Shown: one piece after another, positions 11,063 through 22,112 of the stretch | Position numbering within the stretch: position 1 is the first letter of the stretch | How the letters are laid out: every line of letters starts with the position of its first letter | Source: Quercus robur | Taxonomy: Eukaryota; Streptophyta; Magnoliopsida; Fagales; Fagaceae | DNA: 64,000 nt | Reading direction: 5' to 3' | Assembly (NCBI RefSeq): GCF_932294415.1 | Contig: NC_065535.1 | Coordinates: forward strand, 14,527,282 to 14,591,281 | The notes under the pieces: model-generated | Database searches by the model: none | What the model saw: only the letters and a program-made list of their open reading frames with translations | Told to the model about the DNA's origin: nothing | Program-made: the position numbers and the translations under genes

Positions 11063-11199
11063 AATTGTTTCGCAACCAAATAATTATCACTACAATACAC
11101 AGAAAAAGAATAAACCAAATGAAAAGTTTGTGAAATGTTTTTTCTCAAGTTTGTGTAACAATGAATATATGCGTTATGAAATGAGAGTAGTATGAAAGG

Positions 11200-11209
11200 T
11201 TTATATAGG
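11200..11209 (-). promoter_or_regulatory. Dehydrin TATA box
   Basis: The minus strand reads CCTATATAAACC about 140 bp upstream of the ATG at 11062. It predicts a start of transcription near 11170 and a 5' untranslated leader of roughly 110 nt. Confidence 0.7.
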
Positions 11210-11309
11210 ATTTAGGAAGCTAGGAATCCAGATTCCAAACTATGCATTAATAGCATAAAAAAAAATAGCATCATATTACGCGTCTCTGACATGATTAAGC
11301 TAATTATTA

Positions 11310-11349
11310 ACCGACGTGTCTTTTTTTATTTTTGTGTAACCGACGTGTC
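11310..11349. promoter_or_regulatory. Two fused CRT/DRE-ABRE modules in the dehydrin promoter
   Basis: ACCGACGTGTC occurs exactly at 11310-11320 and again at 11339-11349, 29 bp apart. Each joins a CRT/DRE core (ACCGAC, bound by CBF/DREB factors) to an overlapping ABRE core (ACGTGTC, bound by AREB/ABF bZIPs). They lie about 100-140 bp upstream of the TATA box. This predicts joint induction by cold/drought and abscisic acid. Confidence 0.8.
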
Positions 11350-11609
11350 GCATTCATTTGGAGATGAAACTAAAATTTTAATATTCTCACTCTCTGGTTT
11401 TGAATTCTACTCGCTTTTTTTGATTGCCAACTGTCATTGGAGGCATATCAAATGGCTGATAGAGTAAGCAAAGTTTGAGCGCGTTGTGTAGGCTTTAGTG
11501 AGAATGTGAGAAAAAGTAGTAGTCAAAAGGGTAAAGGGGAAAGTGGAAAAGTTGAGAGAGACATGGTGGTACTGGTAGAGGGTGGTCAGTTATGGCCAAT
11601 GGGGTTGTG

Positions 11610-11697
11610 ACACGTGTAAGAATAACGTGGAAGGTTGTACTAGTGGGACCCGTTAACGTCGGCCTTGAGGATAAATATGAGAAGGTCGGTCGTCGGT
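11610..11697. promoter_or_regulatory. Distal ABRE and CRT/DRE cluster of the dehydrin promoter
   Basis: A palindromic ACACGTGT lies at 11610-11617 and ACGTGG at 11625-11630 (ABRE/G-box). Three CRT/DRE cores lie on the minus strand: GCCGAC at 11658-11663, ACCGAC at 11685-11690 and ACCGAC at 11692-11697. With the proximal modules this makes five DRE cores and four ABRE-type cores within 400 bp. Confidence 0.75.
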
Positions 11698-11759
11698 GTG
11701 GGGACCCACTTGAAGAGTGAGTGAGAGTGAGTGAGTGGCGACATTGCAATTACATGCAT

Positions 11760-12854
11760 TGGGAAGATTTACGACTCTTGTATTTGTTGGCAAAAGATAT
11801 GCCTCACTGGCCTTTTGTTTTTGTTTTTTTTGTTTTTCTTTTTTTTTCTTTAAGAAAATAGCAAGATATGCCTCACTGCCACTGGTGGGCCTTTTATTTT
11901 TGTTTTTTTGTTTTTTTTCTTCAAAAAAATAACAAGATATGCCTCACTGCCACTGGTGGGGCCTTTGTTTTTATTTTTTTCTTCAAAAAAATCAAAATGT
12001 GGGAAGCAATCATCACAAACTATTCTACAGATGGTTATGGGATAAATTTTTACTTATTGTTATCTTTCTTTTTCCTTTTTTTTTTTTTTTTTTTTTTTTT
12101 TTTGAGAAAAACATGTTTTTATCTAAATTTATTACTAATATCATTTTTTATTTATCAATTACACACCATATTAGTCGTTTGTAAAATAATTTATGACTTT
12201 TAAATTTTGACTTTGCAATTTTGATATCATTCACAATTTAGCAATTTACCCTAACATAATTTAGGTAAAAAAAAAGTTATGGAAATAGAATAAATCTTTT
12301 TATTCAATCAAAAAAAAAAAAAAAAGAATAACTCTTTTTATAAGCCTTTGAAGTTGTCACTTTCCTAAAGATACGTTACTTAGGGAGGCGAGGAGTCCCT
12401 TGGACAGGAGGTCGGTTTGGGTTGGCTGCAACTTTTGGGCGTTTACCAAATTTAATTTTAGTACTATTTCTTGAGGGACCAACCGACCAAGGTTCCCTAT
12501 ACGGTACTTTGGTATCGCTCGTGTCATACACGTGACAGATTCCGATTGTCTACCTTCTCATTTCATGTTTGTTTATTAAGAAAGGGTTAGGCATGTAAGC
12601 TCTCCACGTGATACAACATGACATAAGTTTAAATTTGGTTACGTGTCGGTCTCGTGCTCCATTGGTGTTCCATTTACATACTAGATTGAAGTCCGCTAAT
12701 TAAGTTAGGGACTTATGTCTTTCTTAAATAAAAATAAAAACAAAACAAGCTAAGGACTTATGTAGGTTTCAATAAGCTCAACTAGTAAAGTTTTTTATGG
12801 TTGAATAAGAGATATATAGTTTTTGAGAAAAAAAAAGAAAAAAGATATATGGTT
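11760..12854. other. AT-rich spacer with three 70-bp repeats and poly-T
   Basis: Three imperfect tandem units begin with AAGATATGCCTCACTG at about 11794, 11863 and 11934, each followed by a T-rich run. A long T tract covers 12070-12102. The segment 12385-12550 is more GC-balanced but shows no gene. Nothing else is recognised. Confidence 0.7.
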
Positions 12855-13153
12855 AGTGACGGCTCCAAGATATATTGTTAGGAGAGTCACTAAGAAGATG
12901 CATTTTAGGTATAAAAAAAATAAAAAATAAAAAAGTGAATCTTACGATTTACGTGATTTCTTAATTATAATTTTTTTCATAGTACGTACTAGCAAGAGAA
13001 TCAAAGATGAAAAGTGGTACATCTATAACATTTTCACAATACTTTTCTAACAAATTTTAGGTTATAAGTTGTTATTAGTTCTAATTTAAACTTATTACTG
13101 AAATTACTTTTTTTTTTCCCTTAACAATTAGTGACAATTTGCCACTTAGGCTT

Positions 13154-13951
13154 TGTAGGGATAAAGGGCTCAAATATGATTGTTGGGCCATAAACCATGT
13201 CTAAGGACATCAAGTAGTCCGAGGATAGGTAATGATGACAGAGGCCTACAAAACAATGGTCCATGGAAGGGGTTTGGACATAAGGAATTGGAAATGTTGT
13301 TCGAGGAGAAGTACTTCCTCGGCTGAACAGAGCAAAGGTCATAAGTTCGACCTTTCATCAAGAACAATGCAACAAACGATCATATTGGCATAGATAAACA
13401 TTAGGTGGGGATAAGACAAAAGAGAGTTGGGAAATATCTGAGACGAAAGCTACTACCACCACATTGAATGCTCTGCAGTTAACCCCTTGGCCGCATTAAT
13501 GTGGAGGTGATACCTGAACAGTAACATTCAGTCTTACAGCTACTCATCAAGACTTCAGAAAGGTGCTGATGGGACAAGTATCAAAGTCAGCAATCTAATC
13601 TACACGTGGAGGGTTGAGGTGAAGTAAGGAATGGGAATATAAAGAAGGAAAATCCCATTGTAAAAGCATCATCAAATAATCTGTAGAAAAATCATTATAC
13701 ACTCAAGAACTATATTTGTGGTTAAGTCCAAGAGAGATACATAAGAACAACCTTCCTCAGACATTGCCGAGGAGGATTTTCCTTATCCAAAACTGTTTGT
13801 TTGTGCTTTCAAGCAACAATTAGCCTATTATGATTGTTGTCCAACTCATTGAAGTTCAGTTTTTAGCCCACTCTCTACAATTTTTTTGTTTTGGGCTCTT
13901 TAGGCCTTTGTCCATTTCATTTGGGCTTTAGGAGCAAAATGTGCTCCTACA
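13154..13951. mobile_element. Solo LTR, family S, copy 1 (798 bp)
   Basis: It starts TGTAGGGATAAAGG and ends GCTCCTACA, with a perfect 5 bp target-site duplication GGCTT (13149-13153 and 13952-13956). It shares blocks with the element at 50716-51471: an ACCACATTRAATGC block, CGCATTAATGTGGAG-like sequence and ACCTGAACAGT. No internal retrotransposon region remains, so it is a product of LTR-LTR recombination. Confidence 0.88.
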
Positions 13952-14284
13952 GGCTTTATTATGTATTATGAATATAGCATTTTTCGCATAAGATAAACTA
14001 TAAATTCATTGTATATTGTTTATTAATACGATAAAGAGACTAATTATTGTTGCTAAGATTAAATCTTGGAAATCATCTATTGTTTTTAAATATAATCAAC
14101 ATATGAATTATTGTTGTTAAGTGAACTCCAAGTGAGATCTAAATACAATAAATTTTTATGTATTAGTTTATTTCAAATTTGTTAAGATCTAAATGATTAT
14201 TTTTAGATTTAAGATGAACAAATTTATACTTTTGTTGTTAGACCGACTATTTTTTCCCCATATTTTAGATCAAATTGGTTTGTT

Positions 14285-14291
14285 ATTGGAG

Positions 14292-14332
<41 letters not shown>
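14285..14332. repeat. Poly-T tract
   Basis: A T run of more than 40 bases lies inside TIR element copy 1. Homopolymer length may be unreliable in the assembly. Confidence 0.9.
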
Positions 14333-14333
<1 letters not shown>

Positions 14334-14531
14334 TATATGTTTAAAAAGACAAAGATATTATCAAGATAATCATATTCAAATTTATTTCAGCTAGACTTAA
14401 AAAAAATTTAGGTCTAGGGGTTCAAAATTTATTTTAGGAGGGTCAAATAAAAAAATTATATATAATTTTTTTTTTGGCCCAGCTCAAGGGATTCATTTGA
14501 ACCCCTGGACTATACCTAGAGTCGCCCATGT

Positions 14532-16463
14532 ATATGGTTCAATTTTCACCAACACCAAAAATCGATTACTGTTATGATTTGATAATAATAAACACAATCA
14601 TTAGAAATAGACGTAGGTTAAAAATTTATAATTAAAAAAAAAAATTTTGAGACTTGTGGGCCAAGAGCCTTATAACCCAACAATATTGTATGCTTTCTTT
14701 CATGACTGAACTAAAATGTGTGAATTAACATTGTTGCTAGAGTAACAGTTTACACTGTTACAGTTCGCATGAAAAATATTTTTAAATAATTATTTACTAT
14801 TCAAATTGGTGTAACTTGTAACTATTGAATTATTTAAATAAAGATAAAAATTAAAAATAATAATAAAAGGGTTGGACAGACAGGGTTAGTATATGGCTAT
14901 ACCGCTGGGAATGTGTGATTGCCTACCATTTTCAGAGACCAGGTCGCTGAAACTAAGGAATGAATAGCCTATAATGCTGTGAGGTTAAATTAGCATAAAC
15001 ACAGTCACAGCCAAATCCATCTCACTTCTAGATGTGCTCAAGCTTTGGGAAAATAGATTTCGTTTACAGCTCCCCTTGTTTCAAGCTTGAGGGGTTGTAT
15101 TGAGTGATTTATTTCGACATTTCAAGAAGCATGGATTGATGCATTTTGTCTAAAAGGGCACTACATGAGACAATTTGACTGTGAGCACTCACAACATGAG
15201 TACTCTCTTGTTAAAGCACACCCACTACAAAGAGCTAGTTTTAAGATGCAAGCTGCATCAAAGAATGGAATAATCCACAAAGTTAAAAAGGAAATTGGGT
15301 TTGATCATGTGTACCTATGGCAGCCATCGTATCCAGTGTCTAAAAGAAAAACTGTATTTTACGAAACAACTTACAAGCAGAGGAATATTTGTTATGGCAG
15401 ACCTTTCACAAGTTCACAGTGTAAACAAGACAAATATTTTTGCAATCATAACAGACATCTCAGTCAATCATTCGCAAAACAAAGGTGAGAAAAATGCCAA
15501 ATATCAGTTCAATTCAGCAGCTGTGTGTGATGAATTGAGGTGTGAGTTGTAATGACTAGTGACTACTTTCTGCCCCATGCATCACAGGCTTCAGCCGGAA
15601 ACAAATCTTACCTATAATAAAACTTATCCCATCTCTACTTTAAGGCAAAATAAACGCATTTAATTATGCCTGTTACATGAATATAGTTGGAAGTAACAGT
15701 ACCAAACTTCTCCACCAAAAAAAAAAAAAGTCTTCTTCCTTTTTTAATACACAGGTAAAAAATGTGCTTTTGCTCCAGGGTAAGTGAAAAGAACAGAATA
15801 CAAATTAGAGCAGAAAAGGAACAGGGCAGAAGGACAGCCAGTACATGGTTTTTCTATTTAAAGACTGACAAATGGAATTAGGTTCTTCAATTAAGTAAGA
15901 TTTATTTACCAAAAGCCCCTAACCCGCCACAAATCAATAATTCAATACTTAGATATAAAATATTTCATGTATAGACTAATAAAAATTAAAAATGAAAGAA
16001 CTAACTATGTCCAAACTTATTTCTTCAATAATTTTGTTAACACCAGAATCGGTCAGACATTTTGGAATGCTGAGTTAGCAACTTTTGTAAGGATGATAAA
16101 AGCAAGAACAATTAACAGAAACTAACAATAATTGTAATTCAACCAAATCATGAAAATTTAGTAATTTACAACAATCTAAGAAGATACATAACTCCCAATT
16201 AGTTATTAAAAAAATTCTTGCCGTCCCAAGGGGAATTCAATAATAAATCAAAGGCAATAAAAAAAAAAATTTTGGACCAACTCGATCCTGATTTTAAACG
16301 TAGCCTTCTGAGCACGCAAGTACTATACATGATGAAGCAGCTTTGGTCCAACTTTAATCATATGCTCAACTCAAATGAGAGTGTGAATTCCCTCGAGCTA
16401 GTCTAAGGAATTTCCTACAAGCAGTGAGTTAGCCACTAACACCTATCACTTAATGATCTCCAT
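14532..16463. other. Spacer and LDL1 3' flank
   Basis: The right part should hold the 3' untranslated region of LDL1. Between about 15000 and 15560 the base composition is more gene-like and a 107-codon plus-strand frame exists (15165-15488), but it has no recognisable domain. It could be an untranslated exon, a relic or chance. Nothing else is identified. Confidence 0.4.
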
Positions 16464-18890
16464 CTATGCAGCATTATCTTTAATTCCACCATTTTGGTTG
16501 GATCTAGCTAATGTTATGTGAGATATTACAGACTCCCCCACACCAGATAAGCCTTTCCTCCCAACCAATCTCACCCCAAAGTCATGATTTAACATCCTCA
16601 TCCTGTTCCCATCGCCATCTACCTGACTCAGCTCAATGACCTGGTTCCTAGAAATCAAGCCATAAAGACAGAGACTGCCGGAGTCCAATTTCTCCCCTCC
16701 AAATTTCACCCTTAACAATGAATTGGAATTAAGGTCATTTGACCTTGGATCAAACAAAACAGAGAAGCTCCCAAAAGTCAGGTCAGGGGTCTCAAACAAT
16801 TTATTCAAATTGTCACTTTCCTCACTCACATTATTTAATTTATCAGCTGGAATTAATGACCTTCTCTTGGCCACTCTAAGCATGTTAGCAGCTTCCCTCA
16901 TCCCACTAAGAAAAGCTCCATGCATTGTCGCTGGATACTGTTTGTTAGTTGCCTCTCCAGCAAAGAACACCCTCCCATCTCCCACACTCTCCGCAAGAAT
17001 ATCATAGTCATCCCCCGAAGAGCCTATTGCGACATAAGAGTAAGATCCGTAAGTGAAATGATCCTTCCCCCAACGAGTACAGACCGACTGAACAGGATCT
17101 GGAACAGTAATCCCTTTTGGATGAAAGATACCCCTCAATATGTCTAACACCCTTCTCACAGACTCCACAGGTGACATCATCTCAAACTTGATTGCAGCAT
17201 CTCCTGCCACAAGTGCAACAAGAAGTGGGCCTCCTGACACAGAAGAATAGCTATAAAACAAAAAGAACTCCCCTCTCATACTCTGATCTTCAGTCAAATG
17301 CCCAAATGTGTCAATATCTCCACCCCAAAAATTATACGGAAACAACATGGCAACCTTATTCAACAACCCGAATCCTAACCTCTGAATCGCATCTCTCTTC
17401 CTTTGAGGAAGCTCAGGGAAGAATTCAATCATTCCCTTCTTAAGCACGCCCAATGGCACGGTGCAAAGCACCATATCACCGCGAAACTCCTGCCCACCAG
17501 CATAAACCAACACCCCATCAGTCCCATACCTAATACTATCCACAGTCCTCTCATAAAAAATGGGAAGCTCCTCTGCTAAGGCACGGACAAATGTCTCATT
17601 CCCCCCTGGAATAAAACAGTGATCGCCCCCCATCTCATAAGGATCATCCTGATCCCAATACGCCATTGACAAATTCGACATCAACGAAGCATTAGCATAT
17701 TCCAAATTGGCCAGATGCCAATTCAACAACATTCGCTCTTCCAAATCCTCAGCCACATTATAAACACGCCGAAACGCTTCCAAGGCGGTCCCTAAGGGAA
17801 CATCTACTGATCTAACTTCTTCTATCATAGCATGCCTAAGCTTACAAACCCTATCCAATAGCTTATTAAACGAAACCTCTACTTTAGAATCAATTTCAGA
17901 ATTCACTGACTTCCCATCTGGTAAATACAAAGGGCATATATCTCTCACCTTATGAAGTGGCAACTCTAATTGCCTTGCCAGAACCCCAAGTGGGTTGCCA
18001 TTTATTCCGGTGAGGACGCTTCCACCGAGGTCCGCCGCGGCCTCCACACCGTCACTGTTGATTTTCTTCGTCCTCACGCGGCCGCCGGGGCGTGCCCTAC
18101 CTTCCAAGACTACGACTTTGAATCCCATAAACACCAATTGCCTCGCCGCGACTAAACCGGCGAGACCGGCACCTACAATTACCACATTGCCCTTCTCAAT
18201 TCCGTCGAAAGACTTCAACTTGGCTTCTTTGATGGCCGGAGCGAGCCCGAAATTGATGTAACCGTGGTGGAGAAGGAAATGGTAAGCCGAGTCGACAAGG
18301 CCTTTGTGTTCTGACCGAATTGACTCGAGCGAGTGGTCACGGGTCAACCAGACCGACACGTTGGACCGCCACCGAGTCAGAATGTGGTTCCGAACCACAA
18401 TATAGTTAGCTTGCTCAACACCGCCGATTGTGGATACAACATTGGCTTCGATCTCCTCCTCGGTGAGCGAATCAACCGGAAATCCAACCGAGATAGCGAT
18501 CAGAGCTTCGACGTCGACGTCTTTCGCCATTTCCGACCGGCGGTTCTTGTTGAGCGAAGGATTTCCGTTGAGCTCCGTGAAGAATTTCTTCCTGCGGCGT
18601 CGTTTCTTGGCAGGCGGACCGGGTTCGGTTGGGCCGGGTTCGGTCGGGTTAGGGTTTTGAGGCGGTTCATCTTCTTGAATTGGGTCGGAGGAGTCATCTT
18701 GGGAGTCCGAAACGGGGGCTTCGGGTGTCGTTTTGGGAGGTGAGGTTTGGGGATTGGTTTCTGAAGGGGTTGCACTTGCTGAAAGAGTGAGATCAGTTTC
18801 AGCTGAGGAGTCGTCTCCCTCGCCGGATACGACGTCGTTAGGGTTGTCGGAGGGGTCATGTTGTTGGGAATTTGGGTCCCCTGGTTCCAT
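16464..18890 (-). CDS. LDL1: Lysine-specific histone demethylase 1 homologue LDL1 (808 aa, single exon)
   Basis: An FAD-dependent amine oxidase that removes methyl groups from histone H3 Lys4 in the nucleus. Plant LDL1 acts with FLD and histone deacetylases to silence genes, including the flowering repressor FLC. The N-terminus is a Ser/Pro/Glu-rich disordered stretch (1-90), followed by a basic nuclear signal KKRRRRKK (95-102). A SWIRM domain covers about 125-225. The FAD-binding motif VVIVGAGLAGLVAARQL starts near 236, followed by VLEGRARPGGRV. The catalytic-site lysine equivalent to human LSD1 Lys661 is Lys512 in LGFGLLNKVAM. The second FAD segment FAGEATNKQYPATMHG starts near 643. No tower domain is present, as in other plant LSD1 homologues. 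The length and lack of introns match Arabidopsis LDL1. The frame is intact. Confidence 0.96.
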   Translation of the reverse strand: MEPGDPNSQQHDPSDNPNDVVSGEGDDSSAETDLTLSASATPSETNPQTSPPKTTPEAPVSDSQDDSSDPIQEDEPPQNPNPTEPGPTEPGPPAKKRRRRKKFFTELNGNPSLNKNRRSEMAKDVDVEALIAISVGFPVDSLTEEEIEANVVSTIGGVEQANYIVVRNHILTRWRSNVSVWLTRDHSLESIRSEHKGLVDSAYHFLLHHGYINFGLAPAIKEAKLKSFDGIEKGNVVIVGAGLAGLVAARQLVFMGFKVVVLEGRARPGGRVRTKKINSDGVEAAADLGGSVLTGINGNPLGVLARQLELPLHKVRDICPLYLPDGKSVNSEIDSKVEVSFNKLLDRVCKLRHAMIEEVRSVDVPLGTALEAFRRVYNVAEDLEERMLLNWHLANLEYANASLMSNLSMAYWDQDDPYEMGGDHCFIPGGNETFVRALAEELPIFYERTVDSIRYGTDGVLVYAGGQEFRGDMVLCTVPLGVLKKGMIEFFPELPQRKRDAIQRLGFGLLNKVAMLFPYNFWGGDIDTFGHLTEDQSMRGEFFLFYSYSSVSGGPLLVALVAGDAAIKFEMMSPVESVRRVLDILRGIFHPKGITVPDPVQSVCTRWGKDHFTYGSYSYVAIGSSGDDYDILAESVGDGRVFFAGEATNKQYPATMHGAFLSGMREAANMLRVAKRRSLIPADKLNNVSEESDNLNKLFETPDLTFGSFSVLFDPRSNDLNSNSLLRVKFGGEKLDSGSLCLYGLISRNQVIELSQVDGDGNRMRMLNHDFGVRLVGRKGLSGVGESVISHITLARSNQNGGIKDNAA

Positions 18891-19370
18891 GTGGGTTTAC
18901 TAGTATCAAATATCAATGTTAATTTTGATGTGGACTAATATATTACTACTTTTTAAGTGTACTCTCTAAAGCTTAATCAGATTCTTTACTGATCACATTC
19001 ATTACTCACTCAGTTTTTGACTTCAAGGGGCCTCTTATTGTGCCAACTGACTCAAAAGTCAGGAGCATGGCCCATTTTCTCTACTGGGTAGGTATTACTA
19101 TTCACTAGTATCCAAAGTTGGATCAGAAACATGGCCCAACTGGGACCACCGGTTTAATGTGTATGTTGGGTAACCAATCTTTTCACTATGTTTGGTCCTT
19201 TGCTGATTTGAATTTTCAAATAAACTATAAGCATTGGAAGAATTATCTCCTCATAGAAGCATGTGGTACATATTTCTGGCTTCTCCACATAATATGTTGA
19301 GCCAACAATTATTTATCTCTAGTGTTTAGGAGTTTTTTTTTAAAATATTGTTCATCTCTCATATGAAGTT
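18891..19370. other. LDL1 upstream region
   Basis: It should contain the LDL1 promoter and leader. No strong TATA box or other named motif was found. A second gene is not visible. Confidence 0.4.
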
Positions 19371-19373
19371 TAA

Positions 19374-19487
19374 GGGCTTGTTTGGATTGAGGGGGGAAGG
19401 AGGGGGAGTGGAGTTAGCTGAAAATAAACTAATTTTGGACCAAATCTACTCTACTCTCCCTCCTTTCCCCTCAATCCAAACGCACAA
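19374..19487. mobile_element. Tourist-like MITE (114 bp)
   Basis: A near-perfect fold-back: the left end GGGCTTGTTTGGATTGAGGG pairs with the right end, whose complement reads TTGTGCGTTTGGATTGAGGG. The 3 bp direct repeat TAA flanks it (19371-19373 and 19488-19490), the target duplication typical of PIF/Harbinger elements. Confidence 0.85.
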
Positions 19488-20644
19488 TAAGTTAGTCCCA
19501 ATACATTCTTTTGCAGAAATCTAGACAGTGAATCTGATGAATTAGAAGGACATGCTATAAACTAGTGTTCCAAATTTCATTCATCACATTATCAATTTAT
19601 GATGTTTTTAAAATATCTTATGATGTTTGTAATTTTAGTTTTCTAAACTGTGGCCCCCGATTTCTTTCCAATTTCAATATTGTACCTATCTTTATTGTTA
19701 AGTCCCTAAAACAACAACAACAAACTTCCCAATTTACCCTTGCTTTCCTCACTCCTCCCTTCTCCTCTCCCTAATTGATATGTCTTTACCACCACCATTA
19801 TCTGTCTTTTCATCTTCATTGTCCACTTGCCTCCAAAGCTCAATGTACAAATCATTACCTTCAAAACTTGCAAAACAACCAACCACCCTCCCCCCCCCCC
19901 CCCCCCCCCCTCACCCCCCACCCAAAAAAAAAAAAAAATCAATGTCATGGGATCCACTCCCCTAAAAACACCACAACACCTCCAAAACCATCACATCGTC
20001 ACCTAAGCTCGACCCAATAAAACCATTGATCAACCCAATCGAGACATACCATCTGTCAACTTTGTCCGTTAGTCAAATCCATAGGCACAACCCACACACA
20101 AACCTATAAAAACCAATAATTTCATCAAAATTTTGGATAGTATTAATTTCCTAGCATTGCATCAATCAATGAGTTAGCCTCGAGGTATATGAGAGTTTTG
20201 ATGTTTGGAAACAAAATTCGATGATGAATGCAATAGGTTTCTCAAGGGCAAAAGTGGGATCAACCTAATTGACCCATTGAACACCTCAATGTTCTTGAGA
20301 TGGTTTGCCAGGTAGATTCATTGGTTCATCTTCCAAACATAAATTAACAATATGAATGATCGGCAAAAAAAAATTTGTATGTTCTAAACCAAATTTTTTG
20401 CTCATTAATAGTCAATTCAAAGTTTTTTTTTTTTAATGTGTTCTTCAAGATGGAACCGAATTTGTTTCAATTAAACAATCAAATTTCTAGTTAAGATGTA
20501 GTGCCAAAATTGAAGTTTGTACGTAAACAAATAGCATTCACTATTTTTTACATTAATTCAAGGTGAACAAGCATGTTTGGGCATCAATTGAACTTGGCCA
20601 AATTTAGTCAACTTTAGTGCTTAACCACAAAACAAAACATATGT
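19488..20644. other. Spacer with poly-C/poly-A tract
   Basis: It contains a C run with few interruptions at about 19890-19920, followed by a poly-A run at 19924-19938. Open frames here (for example 19706-19957 minus) are low-complexity artefacts. No gene is seen. Confidence 0.6.
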
Positions 20645-20652
20645 ATTAGGAT

Positions 20653-21684
20653 CATAGTTTTAAAAACCGGATTGGATCGGCCGGTTTGACTAGCTCAACC
20701 GTGAATTGGTCACTAATCCGGTTCGATTATGATTAAAAACCGAAAATCAATCTAAAACCGGAAATAACCAAGAACCAGTCGGTTCAACCGTAAAATCGAA
20801 AACCGGTATGGTTGAACCGGTTATTGGCCGGTTGGGTTGAAAACCAAAACTAACCTAAAAACGCTCACGCCTTTCTCAGTCTCTCTCTCACTCTCAAAAA
20901 ATTTTTTCCCTCAAAACTAGCTTTTTGGAGTTGTGATCCTACCTATGCATCAGAATTCTTTAGAGAAAGAGAGAAAATAGACCCATAGACACAAACTGAG
21001 AGAAAGACCTAGGCTTGTTTGGATTTGGAGAGGAGAGACCACAATTAATACATACATTAGCCGCAGTTCATTTGAAACCGTGTGGCCAGATATTTTACTC
21101 CTTTTTTTTTTCTTAAAGATTCAGATAACAAAGGACTCTTTTTTTACTTTTGTTAAGTGTTGCTTTTGTGAAGAGTGGCGGCACTGAAGTAGCGAAGTGT
21201 GTTGCTTTTTATACACATGAATCAAACCCTAGCCATATGAGATCATTTAATCCCCACCGTCCAATCTTTAATGTGATCCACCTATCAATATGCCACCTTA
21301 TTTACAGGCATGTGCAACACTAATAGATCTCAGTATTACAAGCACTAGTAGTGAAGTGTGTTGCTTTTTATATTGATCTTGGTGGCTTTTAACAATATGT
21401 GAACGTATATAGTAGATTATTTTTAATATTTTAATAATATTTATTATAAAAATTGGGCATAAAATTATTAACATTATTAAAATTATAAAAACTTATTAAC
21501 ATTATCAAACTTAAATATACAGATAACTAATTAGCTACACTTTATATTTTTATAATTTAAAAATAATTAATTAAATTATTTATGACGTTATCGGTTTGAC
21601 CATCAATTCGACCCCAGTTAGACCATAAAACCGATAACTAGTCTCATTTTCGGTTCTTTGACCGTACCGGTTTTTAAAACCATG
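20653..21684. mobile_element. hAT-like TIR element (1032 bp), non-autonomous
   Basis: The ends are CATAGTTTTAAAAACCGG and the complement CATGGTTTTAAAAACCGG. The flanks carry an exact 8 bp duplication ATTAGGAT (20645-20652 and 21685-21692). Subterminal regions are packed with CCGGTT/AACCGG motifs in both orientations. No transposase frame is present. Confidence 0.85.
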
Positions 21685-21692
21685 ATTAGGAT

Positions 21693-22109
21693 ATTGGCCA
21701 TCTATTGGCCAAACTAAATTAGAGTTGATTGATCTTAGGGCTAGGCCAAAAATTGGCATGAATGGATGATTCTTCCATTATTTTGGTCAAATTAGTTTAA
21801 TTTCTTTTGATTCAAGGCTATTGTTATTAATTTTGATAAACATATGTTTTTTTTTTTTTTTGGGGGGGGGGGGGGGGGTGGGGGGGGAGGGTTTGGGTTA
21901 CATGGTACAATTTTGAAATTTTTTGAAAGGGTCAAAATATGGTCGTGATCATGGTTAAGATCAAGAAGAAGGTTGGATTGACCAAAACAATCATGTCAAT
22001 CTCAACAACCAACTATGAGATTATCATGATTAGCTTAAAGATTATCTCTAGTCAAATTTAAAAATAAAAATAAAAATCATTAACTAATATCAAGATACTT
22101 AGTCAACTT
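21693..22109. other. Spacer with poly-T/poly-G tract
   Basis: A T run followed by an almost pure G run lies at about 21847-21890. No gene is visible. Confidence 0.6.
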
Positions 22110-22112
22110 TTA

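Larger units (their letters stand above)
12855..14531. mobile_element. TIR DNA element (hAT/MULE-like), copy 1, split by a solo LTR
   Basis: It begins AGTGACGGCTCCAAGAT and ends AGAGTCGCCCATGT, an imperfect inverted repeat. It is flanked by the direct repeat ATATGGTT (12847-12854 and 14532-14539; nine bases match if the preceding T is counted). Removing the solo LTR at 13154-13951 leaves about 875 bp. Its outer parts match copy 2 at 35396-36208 (GGCGGCTCCAAGAT, TTAGGAGGGTCAA, GGTTCATTTGAACCCC). It encodes nothing recognisable. Confidence 0.8.

Noticed and set aside
15165..15488. 107-codon plus-strand frame downstream of LDL1
   Set aside because: No domain, no splice partner and no promoter seen; left as unassigned.
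16723..18743. Several plus-strand frames of 60-136 codons inside LDL1
   Set aside because: They are shadows of the conserved 808-aa minus-strand frame.
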